A DNA stretch of 64,000 nucleotides from assembly GCA_000973525.1 (NCBI GenBank), contig CP004391.1, positions 1-64,000 on the forward strand, given 5' to 3'. A program made the position numbers and the translations under genes. Each line of letters begins with the position of its first letter. Positions within the stretch are counted from its first letter, which is position 1. The notes beneath the pieces are model-generated. The model saw nothing but the letters and a program-made list of their open reading frames with translations, ran no database searches and was not told where the DNA came from. Positions 19,851 through 29,780 of this stretch are shown piece after piece. Source of the DNA: Pasteurella multocida subsp. multocida OH4807. GTDB lineage: Bacteria > Pseudomonadota > Gammaproteobacteria > Enterobacterales > Pasteurellaceae.

Positions 19851-21641
19851 GTGAATCCATCCCTTTTAGCTGAAAAAGCACTCTCATGGCAAAACTTACG
19901 CCCAACACTCAATTTAACCGAGTTACCGCATTCCAGAACGGATTTTTTTGCGTTACAACCGCGCGCTAATGCTGCGATTAGACAATTTTTACATAATCCT
20001 CAACGTACATTATTAGTCCTAAAAGGAGATGAAGTAGGCGAATATAGTCATTTGTTAGCGCAAACGATTCAGACACAGTACCCACAAGCGACAGGGATAA
20101 AAGGGGTACAGTATTTGATACAACAAGGCGACTCTTTTTCTTTTCCTGTTGTGAATGCTATGCCAGCTGTCTCTATTGAAGATAATTTTGCCGCAAAAAA
20201 AGCGGTTGCTAGCGCGTTGTATGTCGATCAATTCCAATTATTTGGTTCATTGCGTGTTCATCCTAGTTCTCGAGAGATTCAATTAAATCCTGGATTAGTA
20301 CACCAATTAAATGGTGGGGTGCTCATTCTTGGGGTGGCGTCGTTCATTACGCAATATGATCTTTGGATTCGTTTGAAACAACTGTTATTAACTCAGCGTT
20401 TTGATTGGTATTCAATCCATCCTTTTAAAGATTTACCTTGTGATATTCCAAGTTATTCCTTGTCACTTAAAGTGGTTTTAGTTGGTAATCGAGAGGAATT
20501 GGCGACACTTGCTTCTCTTGATCCTGATTTATATGATTTGGCGGATTATTCAGAAATTGAAAGTTATTACTCCGTAGAAAGTACAGAAAATCGAGTGAAA
20601 TGGGTGGAATACGTCCAATCATTTGCCAATGATCACCACTTACCACCATTAAGTGTCTCGGGGGTGGATAAGTTATATCAATTATTGGTGCGTGATAGTG
20701 AAGATCGTTGTTTTGTGTCGATTTCCCCTTTGAAATTGAAGGCGATGTTAACGGGGGCTGCACAATTAAGCCAAAAAGACACATCATCTTTATTGAGTGC
20801 GGTCGATTTTGAGCAATTTTTTCAACAAAAAGAATTACAGCAAGGATTCCTGAAAGCACAAACGTATTCTGATATTTTACATGAACAAGTTTATGTGGCG
20901 ACAGAAGGCGAGATGGTTGGGCAAATTAATGGGTTATCAGTGATTGAATATCCTGGCACACCAATGAGTTTTGGGGAGCCTTCTCGTATTAGCTGTATTG
21001 TGCAATTTGGTGATGGAGAAGTGGTAGATGTTGAACGAAAAAGTGAGTTAGCGGGGAACATTCACGGCAAAAGTATTATGATTGCGGAAGCTTGTTTAGC
21101 GCATATTTTGCAATTACCTTCCCAATTACCTTTTTCGGCTTCATTAGTGTTTGAGCAATCTTATGGCGAGATTGACGGAGATAGTGCATCTTTGGCAAGT
21201 TTTTGCGTCTTAGCCAGTGCATTATCGGATCAACCTTTACCGCAGTCGATTGCGATTACAGGGGCAATTGATCAGTTTGGTTTAGTACATTCTGTGGGCG
21301 GAGTGAATGCCAAAATTGAAGGTTTTTTCGCTATTTGTGCGAGTCGGGGATTGACGGGAGAACAGGGTGTGATGGTTCCCAGCACAGTCATTCATCAACT
21401 GAGTTTAAGTGAGGAAGTCGTTGAGGCCGTAAAACATGGACAATTCTTTATTTACCCCGTTGACGATGTTTACCAAGCATGTGAAATTCTATTCCAACGC
21501 GACTTAGTGGAAGAAGAAAATAAAGTGTATACAGAGGATACGTTGCCGTTATCTCGTCTCATTGCATATCGTATTGAACAGCGAGCAGAACAATCTTGGC
21601 AAAAAAGCAGTCTCTTTGAATGGTTTTTTCGCAGAAGATAA
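19851..21641 (+). CDS. lonH: Lon-like protease LonH (YcbZ)
   Basis: A 596-residue YcbZ-type protein. The C-terminal Lon protease domain is intact: the Ser-Lys dyad is S445 in GDSASLAS and K488 in NAKIEGFF. The N-terminal AAA-like region has LVLKGDEVGEYS near residues 55-66 in place of a canonical GxxGxGKT, so ATP binding may be lost. Start is GTG, preceded by AAGAGAA. The order matP/lonH/fabA is conserved with E. coli. Cellular substrates are not known. Confidence 0.9.
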   Translation: MNPSLLAEKALSWQNLRPTLNLTELPHSRTDFFALQPRANAAIRQFLHNPQRTLLVLKGDEVGEYSHLLAQTIQTQYPQATGIKGVQYLIQQGDSFSFPVVNAMPAVSIEDNFAAKKAVASALYVDQFQLFGSLRVHPSSREIQLNPGLVHQLNGGVLILGVASFITQYDLWIRLKQLLLTQRFDWYSIHPFKDLPCDIPSYSLSLKVVLVGNREELATLASLDPDLYDLADYSEIESYYSVESTENRVKWVEYVQSFANDHHLPPLSVSGVDKLYQLLVRDSEDRCFVSISPLKLKAMLTGAAQLSQKDTSSLLSAVDFEQFFQQKELQQGFLKAQTYSDILHEQVYVATEGEMVGQINGLSVIEYPGTPMSFGEPSRISCIVQFGDGEVVDVERKSELAGNIHGKSIMIAEACLAHILQLPSQLPFSASLVFEQSYGEIDGDSASLASFCVLASALSDQPLPQSIAITGAIDQFGLVHSVGGVNAKIEGFFAICASRGLTGEQGVMVPSTVIHQLSLSEEVVEAVKHGQFFIYPVDDVYQACEILFQRDLVEEENKVYTEDTLPLSRLIAYRIEQRAEQSWQKSSLFEWFFRRR

Positions 21642-21759
21642 ACTGATCCGATAAGTTAAGCGTACAAGTGTTAGCTATTTTTATTTCTAAGCCACTCTGT
21701 TAGAATGCTTGTAAGCAAAGTGTGCTTGGCTATCCTAAATTTGAGGAGGATTAAAAAGA

Positions 21760-22290
21760 ATGAACAGTTGTACACCAAATAAGAAAAGTAGCTACAGCTA
21801 CGAAGAGTTATTGGCATCAGGGCGTGGCGAATTATTTGGCGAAGACGGACCTCAACTTCCAGCCCCTACGATGTTAATGATGGATCGTATTGTGGAAATG
21901 AAAGAGACTGGGGGGCTATTTGATAAAGGCTATATTGAAGCAGAACTTGATATTAAGCCTGATTTACCTTTCTTTGCATGTCATTTTATCGGTGATCCTG
22001 TCATGCCAGGTTGTTTAGGATTAGATGCTATGTGGCAATTAGTCGGTTTCTATTTAGGTTGGATTGGTGGCAAGGGTAAAGGACGAGCATTAGGCGTGGG
22101 GGAAGTGAAATTTACTGGACAGATTTTGCCAACCGCCAAAAAAGTCGTCTACCGTATTCACATGAAGCGTGTGATTAATCGTAAGCTTGTTATGGGCATG
22201 GCAGATGGCGAAGTAGAAGTCGATGGTCGCGTGATTTATACCGCAACGGATCTGAAAGTGGGTTTATTTCAAGATACTACGGCATTCTAA
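21760..22290 (+). CDS. fabA: 3-hydroxydecanoyl-ACP dehydratase/isomerase
   Basis: A 176-residue FabA that dehydrates beta-hydroxyacyl-ACP and isomerises trans-2 to cis-3-decenoyl-ACP, starting unsaturated fatty acid synthesis. Active-site H75 is in FACHFIGDP and D89 in [11 protein letters not shown]. The ribosome site GAGGAGG lies about 10 bases before the ATG. It sits alone between lonH and a bidirectional terminator. Confidence 0.97.
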   Translation: MNSCTPNKKSSYSYEELLASGRGELFGEDGPQLPAPTMLMMDRIVEMKETGGLFDKGYIEAELDIKPDLPFFACHFIGDPVMPGCLGLDAMWQLVGFYLGWIGGKGKGRALGVGEVKFTGQILPTAKKVVYRIHMKRVINRKLVMGMADGEVEVDGRVIYTATDLKVGLFQDTTAF

Positions 22291-22320
22291 ACCACATTTT
22301 TCACGTTTAACCAAGCTTCA

Positions 22321-22350
22321 CATTACCAGCTTTTATGCTGGTAATGTTTT
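22321..22350. terminator. Bidirectional terminator between fabA and ybaK
   Basis: CATTACCAGC (22321-22330) and GCTGGTAATG (22337-22346), perfect 10-base arms with a 6-base loop and a T run on the plus strand; the genes converge here. Confidence 0.85.
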
Positions 22351-22353
22351 ATA

Positions 22354-22830
22354 TTATTCATCGATGATATCAAAAAAGTCTGCATCTAACAGTAAAGCAA
22401 TGTCTTGCGGGGATAACTCAACGCTTAATCCTCTTTTTCCACCAGAAACGAAAATGTGTTCAAATTGGCGTGCAGATTGATCAATGATGGTTTTTAAACG
22501 TTTTTTTTGCCCTAATGGGCTAATCCCACCGACTAAGTAGCCTGTGCTTTTTTGTGCACATTCTTTATCCGCCATTTCTACTTTTTTGACTTGAATCGCT
22601 TTTGCTGCTTTTTTGAGATTAAGCATATTAGCCGTAGGGAGAACGAAACACGCTAGCTTTTTCTGATCACCATTTTCAGCCACTAATAATGTCTTAAAGG
22701 ACTGGTGTGCATCAATTCCCAGTTTATCTACGGCTTCTTCACCAAAATGGGTATTATTCGGATCATGCTCATAACTATGGAGCGTGAATGGAATGTTATG
22801 TTTTTTCAGTAAATCAATTGCCGGTGTCAT
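22354..22830 (-). CDS. ybaK: Cys-tRNA(Pro)/Cys-tRNA(Cys) deacylase YbaK
   Basis: A 158-residue single-domain trans-editing enzyme that removes cysteine mischarged on tRNA-Pro. Recognisable features are [10 protein letters not shown] near residues 45-54, the [16 protein letters not shown] stretch near 97-112 and [13 protein letters not shown] near 129-141. It is close in sequence to the structurally known H. influenzae YbaK. It is divergent from usg. Confidence 0.95.
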   Translation of the reverse strand: MTPAIDLLKKHNIPFTLHSYEHDPNNTHFGEEAVDKLGIDAHQSFKTLLVAENGDQKKLACFVLPTANMLNLKKAAKAIQVKKVEMADKECAQKSTGYLVGGISPLGQKKRLKTIIDQSARQFEHIFVSGGKRGLSVELSPQDIALLLDADFFDIIDE

Positions 22831-22886
22831 TGTCTTTTCTTCTTGTTCCAGTAAAATGAGCCCATTATTTTACAGCGGAGAGAAAA

Positions 22887-23858
22887 ATGAACGCAATGTT
22901 AAATATCGCGATAGCAGCTGAATTTGAATTATGTGAAAAAATTGCAGAAGCTTTAGAACAAAGCCAGTTAGGTATTGCACAAGTGTCAGTGATTGAAATG
23001 TACCCTTTTAGTGAAGAACAAGGGATTCGTTTTCAAAATAAGAGCGTGGCACAAATTAAACCAGAAGATGTTGATTGGTCAGATTATCATTATTTGTTTT
23101 TTGCGGGAGACATCAACCACGTTGCCTCTATTGCGAATGCTGCTGAAATTGGCTGTATTGTGATAGATATGAATGGGGTATGTTCTGTGTTACAAGATGT
23201 TCCTGTTGTTATACCGACAGTGAATGCCTCTCATCTGGAAGCATTACGCCAACGTAATATTGTTTCCTTACCCGATCCACAAGTGACACAGCTTAGCCTA
23301 GCAATTGCACCATTAGCAGAGCAGGCTATGTTGAAAGACATTGTGGTGACATCATTATTACCCGCGTCTTATACTAATGCAGATACCGTCAGCAAGTTAG
23401 CTGGACAAACAGCCCGTTTACTCAATGGTATCCCATTAGATGAAGACGAACAGCGCATGGCATTTGATGTATTCCCCATGTCGAGTGTGAGTCTGAAGGC
23501 GCAAACACAGAAAATTTTCCCTCAGTTTGAACATATCGTATTCCACAGTATTCAAGTGCCAGTATTTTACGGTATGGGGCAACTTGTGACCCTATTATCT
23601 GATTATGAACTAGAGACTGATATGTTACGACAAGTTTGGGAAAGTCATGACTGGTTAGCGTATCATGCAGAAAAAATGATGACACCTGTGACAAATGGGG
23701 AGCAAGAAACAGGTGAAGACGTCGCGAAGTTACATGTGAGTGCGGTGAAGGGAATTGAAAATGGCATCCAATTTTGGTCAGTGGCGGATGAACAGCGCTT
23801 TAACTTGGCATTCATGGGGGTCAAATTAGCGGAGTTGATCTATCAGCAAGGCTATTAA
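22887..23858 (+). CDS. usg: USG-1 protein, aspartate-semialdehyde dehydrogenase-like
   Basis: A 323-residue homologue of Asd-type dehydrogenases. It keeps the overall fold signals but lacks the catalytic cysteine: where Asd has NCTVSLM this protein has NIVSLPDPQVTQL near residue 128. The N-terminal nucleotide-binding glycine motif is also poor. It therefore probably does not act as a dehydrogenase. E. coli Usg is encoded upstream of truA; here that neighbour is missing. Function unknown. Confidence 0.85.
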   Translation: MNAMLNIAIAAEFELCEKIAEALEQSQLGIAQVSVIEMYPFSEEQGIRFQNKSVAQIKPEDVDWSDYHYLFFAGDINHVASIANAAEIGCIVIDMNGVCSVLQDVPVVIPTVNASHLEALRQRNIVSLPDPQVTQLSLAIAPLAEQAMLKDIVVTSLLPASYTNADTVSKLAGQTARLLNGIPLDEDEQRMAFDVFPMSSVSLKAQTQKIFPQFEHIVFHSIQVPVFYGMGQLVTLLSDYELETDMLRQVWESHDWLAYHAEKMMTPVTNGEQETGEDVAKLHVSAVKGIENGIQFWSVADEQRFNLAFMGVKLAELIYQQGY

Positions 23859-23919
23859 TAGAATATCAATTTACTTCTATGATGTTTTAACATGGGCAGT
23901 ATCGCGTCTGCACATTTTT

Positions 23920-24663
23920 TTATTTTTCTTTCCAGTAACCAATCCATTCTTTTAGGAGCAACATATTTTTATTCAACGCCCCCGCTTGTGGAATGAAATA
24001 CATAAAATTTAAACCATAGTGCTGAGGGGAGACTCCATGACCGATACTCGCAGGCAGTACATGAAAACCTTGTCGCTCAAAGAGCAATTTGGCACGTTGC
24101 ATGTGCCATTGGTTTGTGACCAAAATAATCGTGTTAATTCCTTCTTCAGCTAATATTTTGTGGCTAAATTGCGCATTTTCTTTTGTGGTTTTAGCATGAT
24201 TTTCTAGCCACTTAGTTGGCACATCAAAAAATGTTTGTAACTCTTTTGCCATGACTTTTGCTTCAGAGGTTCCATTTGGGGCACTTCCTGTGATTAAGAG
24301 GGGAAGATGAGTTTGTTTATGTAGATAGGCAGCATAGCGCATACGCTCTAATGGGATTGCGCTGACAGCTAATTTATCAAACAATTCTTGGTTGTCGCGT
24401 AATCCTCCTCCTAATAATACGATTGCTTGGGCTTGTTGGTAATCATCTAGGCTGAGATTATCCGCTTGCACTAAATGGTCTTCAACTTTCTGCGAAGTAT
24501 AAGGCAAGCTAAAAATATACAGGATGGCGATGCCCAATAACCCGAAAAGGCGGCTGAACTTAGGGTAATTGAGGCGAGAGAATAATACCGCACCGACCCA
24601 TAAAATCAGGACATTAAATGGCGGTAGAATCATCGCAGTGATCAGTTTTGTGAGTTCAAACAT
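23920..24663 (-). CDS. ElyC/YdcF-family envelope protein (DUF218)
   Basis: A 247-residue protein with two N-terminal membrane segments (about residues 8-28 and 36-55) and a periplasmic DUF218 domain. The DUF218 signals are AIVLLGGGLRDN near 80, LLITGSAPNGTSEAKVM near 120 and LVTNQWHMQRAKLLFERQG near 182. The layout matches E. coli ElyC, which affects peptidoglycan and lipid-carrier metabolism, and it may be elyC. Its place beside the surface-glycan operon fits an envelope role. Confidence 0.85.
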   Translation of the reverse strand: MFELTKLITAMILPPFNVLILWVGAVLFSRLNYPKFSRLFGLLGIAILYIFSLPYTSQKVEDHLVQADNLSLDDYQQAQAIVLLGGGLRDNQELFDKLAVSAIPLERMRYAAYLHKQTHLPLLITGSAPNGTSEAKVMAKELQTFFDVPTKWLENHAKTTKENAQFSHKILAEEGINTIILVTNQWHMQRAKLLFERQGFHVLPASIGHGVSPQHYGLNFMYFIPQAGALNKNMLLLKEWIGYWKEK

Positions 24664-24780
24664 ATTAAGTAAAGATAAGTAAAAGATGCGCTATTATTGA
24701 TGATCTCTGTATCGATGTCTATTGTTTAAAATCTGTTTATTGTTAAAATATCGCCTCAATAAAATCAAGCAGAGCAGCGA

Positions 24781-25986
24781 ATGAAAGCAATTAAAGACAG
24801 TGCGATTTATTTATTTGGTGAACTCATCTCAAAATCTGTCCCATTTCTACTATTACCTTATTTATCCCGCAAGCTCGGCGTTGAAGGCTTTGGTGAGCTT
24901 TCTTACTATCAAACGTATCTCGCTTTATTTTTAATCATTGTCGGTTTGAGCCAAGAAGGGGGCATTGCTCGTTTTTTCTATTTTTATGGGCGCCGCGCAT
25001 TAAATTTAGTTGTCACAACAGGCTATAGCTATACGCTTTTGTCGGGGGTGATCATTTTATTAGGCTGTGTGATCTTACAGTCTGAAATCATGGTGTATTT
25101 GGCGCTTTCTGCCATTTTTCAATCGTTTATTTCAGTACAGTTAAGTATTCGACAATGTCAAAAACAACCAGTGGCTTATTCTGTGATTCAATTGTTGTTG
25201 GCGTTAAGTTCTGCTTTACTGACAGTCGTGTTATTAGAAGTTTATGATGAGCGGTTGGTGGAAAAGCGAATTTTAGCGATCTTATTTAGTCATGCAGCAG
25301 TGTTTAGTTTGGCGTATTTTTTCTATCGACAAAAAACGCCAAAGAAAAAATTTGCTTTTTCTCGCTATCGCACGGCATTACTGTATTTGTTGAGTTTTGG
25401 TGTCCCTTTAATTTTTCATAATGTGAGTTTGTTTTTACGTGGACAGCTCGATCGTATTTTTATTTATCATCAGTTTAGTGAGGCAGAACTCGGATTGTAT
25501 GCGATGGGGGCACAACTTGCCGCAATTTTGATGATTGCGATTCAAGCGGTAAATAAAGCCACAGTACCTTATCTATTTGAAGCCTTAAAACAACAGAAAA
25601 TTACGGTGAAACATATTCATCGATGGGCAATGTATTCGTTATGTTTTGTCCCACTTCCTGCCATGATCATGTGGTGTATTCCAGAACAGGTCGTTGTCTG
25701 GGTGCTCGGTAGTCAGTTTATTGGAACAAAGTATTACATCATTTTATTTTTAATTTCGACAGGACTGGTTGTGCCCTATTTGATTTTAGTGAATTACTTA
25801 TTTTATTACGCTAAAAATAAATTGATTTCCATTTGTTCAGTTTTAACTACATTTGTTTATGTTATCAGTTTAGCTGGGTTAACTATGACAGAGATTCAGT
25901 TTGTGCCTTTTGCGAGCATTATTGGTGCACTGGTCATTCTGCCGGTATTGTATGTGATGACTGCTAAAGTAGGAAAAAGGATATGA
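24781..25986 (+). CDS. Polysaccharide flippase (Wzx-like, LsgA type)
   Basis: A 401-residue membrane protein with about ten to twelve hydrophobic segments. The start, with [20 protein letters not shown] at about residues 12-31, is typical of Wzx/MATE-like lipid-linked glycan flippases. The gene overlaps the sialyltransferase gene by 4 bases (ATGA). Its position ahead of a GT52 gene matches the H. influenzae lsg locus, where LsgA is the flippase. It probably moves an undecaprenyl-linked saccharide across the inner membrane. Confidence 0.88.
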   Translation: MKAIKDSAIYLFGELISKSVPFLLLPYLSRKLGVEGFGELSYYQTYLALFLIIVGLSQEGGIARFFYFYGRRALNLVVTTGYSYTLLSGVIILLGCVILQSEIMVYLALSAIFQSFISVQLSIRQCQKQPVAYSVIQLLLALSSALLTVVLLEVYDERLVEKRILAILFSHAAVFSLAYFFYRQKTPKKKFAFSRYRTALLYLLSFGVPLIFHNVSLFLRGQLDRIFIYHQFSEAELGLYAMGAQLAAILMIAIQAVNKATVPYLFEALKQQKITVKHIHRWAMYSLCFVPLPAMIMWCIPEQVVVWVLGSQFIGTKYYIILFLISTGLVVPYLILVNYLFYYAKNKLISICSVLTTFVYVISLAGLTMTEIQFVPFASIIGALVILPVLYVMTAKVGKRI

Positions 25987-26909
25987 ATTTAATTATTTGT
26001 TGTACGCCGCTACAGGTTTTGATTGCAGAAAAAATTATTGCACAGTTTCCAGATAAAACGTTTTATGGTGTGATGCTTGCTACAGCGAGCAATAAAAAAT
26101 TTGATTTTTATCGCCAACGTTTAGCAAGTCAGTGCGGTCCGTTTTTTTCGATGATTCAACATAAAGATCGGTTTAATTTATTAAAAGAAATTCTTTATTT
26201 ACGAGCACGTTTTTGCGGTAAGAGATTTGATCAGGTGTTTGTCGCTAACATTAATGATTTACAGATTCATTTTTTATTAAGTGCGATTCGCTTTAATCGA
26301 TTAAACACGTTTGATGATGGCACAATTAACATTGTGAAAAACAGTATTTTTTATCAAGATGATGTGCCAACTTTAAAACGAAAATGGCTTAATTGCATAC
26401 TTGGAAACCAATATAGTACGCCGAAACTACGCGCGTTGTCACAACGGCATTACACCATCTATCATGGATTTGAAAACATTATTGATAATGTGGTGAACCT
26501 TGATTTAGTCGCGCATTGTGATAGTGCCGATGTGGCGGGGGATTATGTAAATATCCTTTTAGGACAACCCGTTTTTCTTGATGATCAACGGAATATTGCT
26601 TTAGCTGAAAACGTGATTAAAGCATTTAATATTCATCATTATTTGCCACACCCAAGAGAAAAATACCGTTTAGAAAACGTTGATTACATTGACACAGAAC
26701 TCATTTTCGAAGATTACATCATTCAATGCTGTCAGACTCAGAAATACCGTATTTATACGTACTTCAGTAGTGCAATTCTGAATATTATGAACAAAAGTGA
26801 CAATATTGATGTGGTGGCATTGAAGATTGAGACAGAAAATCCCGCGTATGATGCATGTTACGATTTATTTGATCAAGTGGGTGTCAAGGTTATTGATATA
26901 AGAGATTAA
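25983..26909 (+). CDS. GT52 family sialyltransferase (Lst/LsgB-like)
   Basis: A 308-residue glycosyltransferase of family GT52. It has the start [19 protein letters not shown], the acidic-acidic-glycine motif FDDGTINIV at 110-118, the HP motif LPHPREKY at 221-228, and a YFSSAI motif near 260. GT52 enzymes transfer sialic acid from CMP-Neu5Ac to galactose on lipooligosaccharide, usually alpha-2,3. P. multocida has an enzyme of this family (PmST2), and this may be its gene. Start and stop overlap or abut both neighbours, so expression is coupled. The CMP-sialic acid supply genes are not in this window. Confidence 0.9.
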   Translation: MNLIICCTPLQVLIAEKIIAQFPDKTFYGVMLATASNKKFDFYRQRLASQCGPFFSMIQHKDRFNLLKEILYLRARFCGKRFDQVFVANINDLQIHFLLSAIRFNRLNTFDDGTINIVKNSIFYQDDVPTLKRKWLNCILGNQYSTPKLRALSQRHYTIYHGFENIIDNVVNLDLVAHCDSADVAGDYVNILLGQPVFLDDQRNIALAENVIKAFNIHHYLPHPREKYRLENVDYIDTELIFEDYIIQCCQTQKYRIYTYFSSAILNIMNKSDNIDVVALKIETENPAYDACYDLFDQVGVKVIDIRD

Positions 26910-26910
26910 C

Positions 26911-27696
26911 ATGAAGAAATTTTTAATTTCATTAGATAAAGATCAAGCCCGTCGTGACCTGTTCTTTATTCAACCCGATACACAAGATTTTATCCTCTTT
27001 TCTGCGATGAATACGATGAATGAAACGTGGGAAAACTTGACCGCACTTTTTGATCTCCATGCCTTCCAAGCTCGTTATGGACGAGCGGTTACAAAAGGTG
27101 AAATTGGATGCACATTAAGCCATCTTGGGGTGTATCAGCAGATTTTGGCGAATACAGAAATTGCTGAAGATGAATACAGCTTAGTATGTGAAGACGATGT
27201 ATTATTTAATACCGATTTTCAGCAACATGTCTATTCATTATTAGCGCAGCAGCCTGTGGCAGAGGTGATTTTGCTCGGACAATCAAAAATTGCTCAATTT
27301 GATGATATTGAACTTGAGATGAACTATCCCACAACATTCTCTTTCTGTTGTAAGTCAATTGGACAGACAAAGTTCCGTTATGCATACCCATATAAAAACT
27401 ATTTTGCGGGTACGGTGGCATATCTAATTAAAAAATCCGCAGCAAGAAATATACTGACTCAAGTACAGTCTCATCACCGACCTTTTTGGTTAGCGGATGA
27501 TTTTATTTTGTTTGGTACAAATTTTAAGCTAGATAGTGTTGTTGTTCGTCCTTTATTAGCGATAGAGAATCCCATTTTACTGAGTAATTTAGAGGGAGCA
27601 CGAGGGTCATTATCAAATAATTTGTTAAGCAAATTACTTAAATACCCAGCAAAAAAAGTCTTAGCAATAGTACGTAATTTGTGGCATAAGGTGTAG
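26911..27696 (+). CDS. GT25 family LOS glycosyltransferase
   Basis: A 261-residue enzyme of the GT25 family (LgtB/Lex2B/LpsA type). [17 protein letters not shown] lies at residues 63-79, the metal-binding VCEDDVLF at 92-99, and a distal [10 protein letters not shown] near 190. These enzymes add galactose or glucose to lipooligosaccharide. The start is one base after the preceding stop. A DNA uptake sequence (27040-27048) is embedded in the coding sequence. Acceptor and sugar cannot be told from sequence. Confidence 0.88.
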   Translation: MKKFLISLDKDQARRDLFFIQPDTQDFILFSAMNTMNETWENLTALFDLHAFQARYGRAVTKGEIGCTLSHLGVYQQILANTEIAEDEYSLVCEDDVLFNTDFQQHVYSLLAQQPVAEVILLGQSKIAQFDDIELEMNYPTTFSFCCKSIGQTKFRYAYPYKNYFAGTVAYLIKKSAARNILTQVQSHHRPFWLADDFILFGTNFKLDSVVVRPLLAIENPILLSNLEGARGSLSNNLLSKLLKYPAKKVLAIVRNLWHKV

Positions 27697-27705
27697 GAAC
27701 GTTGT

Positions 27706-28893
27706 ATGTCAGCATTATTTAATTTGTTCTATTTATACGATCCTTGGTTATTCCATGGAGTACGTTTAGCATTCTGTGCAGGAATATTGGCCTGTCTTTG
27801 GCTTGTGTATCGCGTATACAAGCAAAAAACTTCACAAGGTGTGATCGTGCCTGTTGATAGTTTACTCGTCATTCTTGCTTTGATTGTAGTGAGTGCGGTA
27901 CCGATTATTGTGAATGGAACCCATGAATTTGGTGTCATGAAAATGTATATCAAAACCCTGATACTTTTTGTGTTTGGGGTAGGGATTTATAATCTGTTTT
28001 ATCACCATGCCACGGGTAAAGTACAATTTATTCGGGATGTGAAAATGGGGATTATTCTGCAAGCCAGTCTAGGTTTCTTGGCATTAGCGGGATTATCTTT
28101 CATGATTGATTTTGCGCTGTCTGTGCACGCAATGATGCCAAGATTTTATGGTTCAGAACAAGAATACCGTTTATATAACTTTACGTCTTCTGCTTTTTTT
28201 CAGCTGAGTGCGTTCTATGTCATGCTGTTACATTTCTTGTTAGCTTACAATGCGAAAACGAATCAAATTGGATCGTTATTTGTCTTTTTAATCTTGTTTA
28301 TTGGCTTAATTTCGGGCAGAACCTTTTTCATGTTATCGATCATAAGTGTCGTGCTATATTTCAAATGGCGCTATTTGCCTGTTCTACTTTTATTTATTGC
28401 GATTGTCCTATTTTTAGCGATTAATTTTGCGGATCATAAATATGTTGCACATGCATTAGAACCCGTGATCAATTTATTGTCTTATCAAGATATGACAAAG
28501 CTGAGTTCATCGAGTGAAAATTTGATCAAAAACCATTTATTTGTGCCAACATTGAAGCAATTTTTGTTGGGAGATGGGTACTACTATACAGCAGAAGGGA
28601 AATATTACGGCGCAACCGACTCAGGATTTATCCGCCAAGTGTTGTATGGTGGTTTGGCTTATCTAACCATCTGTTTTTTATTTACTTTTTATTTTGTAAA
28701 ACGGGTTGCAGATCATTGGTTTAACGGCAATTGGACCTTCATTTTATCTACGCTTTTTATCTTAAGTGTGTTGCATATTAAAGCGGATACGTATGCGTTT
28801 CCTGGGATCATGTTAGTATTTTTGATGTTTTTATCGCTATTTGGTACGCAAGGAAAAACATATCAAATGCTTAACCAGAAGGAGTCGACCTGA
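27706..28893 (+). CDS. Wzy/WaaL-like O-antigen polymerase or ligase
   Basis: A 395-residue membrane protein with about ten to eleven hydrophobic segments and a larger periplasmic loop near residues 255-320 that includes FLLGDGYYYT. Such architecture is shared by Wzy polymerases and WaaL-type ligases, which cannot be separated here. It shares one base with the following glycosyltransferase gene (TGATG). In the operon it would polymerise or ligate the saccharide delivered by the flippase. Confidence 0.75.
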   Translation: MSALFNLFYLYDPWLFHGVRLAFCAGILACLWLVYRVYKQKTSQGVIVPVDSLLVILALIVVSAVPIIVNGTHEFGVMKMYIKTLILFVFGVGIYNLFYHHATGKVQFIRDVKMGIILQASLGFLALAGLSFMIDFALSVHAMMPRFYGSEQEYRLYNFTSSAFFQLSAFYVMLLHFLLAYNAKTNQIGSLFVFLILFIGLISGRTFFMLSIISVVLYFKWRYLPVLLLFIAIVLFLAINFADHKYVAHALEPVINLLSYQDMTKLSSSSENLIKNHLFVPTLKQFLLGDGYYYTAEGKYYGATDSGFIRQVLYGGLAYLTICFLFTFYFVKRVADHWFNGNWTFILSTLFILSVLHIKADTYAFPGIMLVFLMFLSLFGTQGKTYQMLNQKEST

Positions 28894-29780
28894 TGTTAAG
28901 TATTATTGTCCCTTCCTATAACCGAAACGCTGAAATTCCAGCGTTATTAGCCAGTTTAAATCAACAAACTACGCATCAATTTGAAGTTATTATTGTTGAT
29001 GATCATTCAAAAGTGCCAGTACAGGTTGAACAGCCGTATCATTTTGCTTGCCATGTTATCCGTAACGCGCAGAATCTAGGCGCTGCAGAAAGTCGTAATG
29101 TGGGTGCCCAACAGGCGAAATATGATTGGTTACTTTTTTTAGATGATGATGATCGTTTTGTGAATGAAAAATGTGCTGTTTTATCGGACGTGATTCAACA
29201 GCATCCTCAAATTAATTTTATTTACCATCCAGCAAAATGTGTCATGGTGAATGAAGGTTTTTCTTATGTGACACACCCTTACCGTGATACTCAGCTATTA
29301 ACGTTAGAAAATTTATTATTGGCGAATAAAATTGGTGGTATGCCGATGATCGCGGTGAAGAAATCGCTGTTTTTAAAAGTAGGGGGATTATCAGGTTATC
29401 TTCGCTCATTAGAGGATTATGAGTTTCTGTTAAAATTGGTATGTGAGCCTGATTTTTCACCTTTCTATGTGGATCACGCATTGACGATTTGTACTTTTCA
29501 TACTCAGCGCTCAAGTGTTTCAACGCATACACAACATACCGAGCAAGCGATTCATGAAATTCAAGCACGTTATGTGAAGACGGCTGTTCAAGCACAACAT
29601 TTTGAGCAAAATGCGTTATATATGCTAGCTTATCCTCACGTAATGAATTTATCTCGTGTTGCCGCAAGGTACTATTTTGCGTTGTTCAAGAAAACATATC
29701 ATGTTAAGCATCTGATTATTGCGGTGTTAACCTGTATTTCGCCTAAGTTGGTTATCAATATGAAAAGGTTTATGTCATGA
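28893..29780 (+). CDS. GT2 family glycosyltransferase
   Basis: A 295-residue GT-A fold enzyme. MLSIIVPSYNRNAEIPALL opens it, followed by VIIVDDHSK near 36, NLGAAESRNVGAQQA near 60, and LLFLDDDDRFV near 83-93. GT2 enzymes use nucleotide sugars at the cytoplasmic face. Its ATG shares a base with the upstream stop, and its own end overlaps the next gene by 4 bases. Sugar specificity unknown; a role in the LOS outer core is inferred from context. Confidence 0.88.
   Translation: MLSIIVPSYNRNAEIPALLASLNQQTTHQFEVIIVDDHSKVPVQVEQPYHFACHVIRNAQNLGAAESRNVGAQQAKYDWLLFLDDDDRFVNEKCAVLSDVIQQHPQINFIYHPAKCVMVNEGFSYVTHPYRDTQLLTLENLLLANKIGGMPMIAVKKSLFLKVGGLSGYLRSLEDYEFLLKLVCEPDFSPFYVDHALTICTFHTQRSSVSTHTQHTEQAIHEIQARYVKTAVQAQHFEQNALYMLAYPHVMNLSRVAARYYFALFKKTYHVKHLIIAVLTCISPKLVINMKRFMS

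Noticed and set aside
20467..20859. 130-codon antisense frame inside lonH
   Set aside because: Shadow of a real gene; no start signals, composition reflects the opposite strand.
29242..29667. 141-codon antisense frame inside a GT2 gene
   Set aside because: No recognisable domain; explained by the codon pattern of the glycosyltransferase on the other strand.
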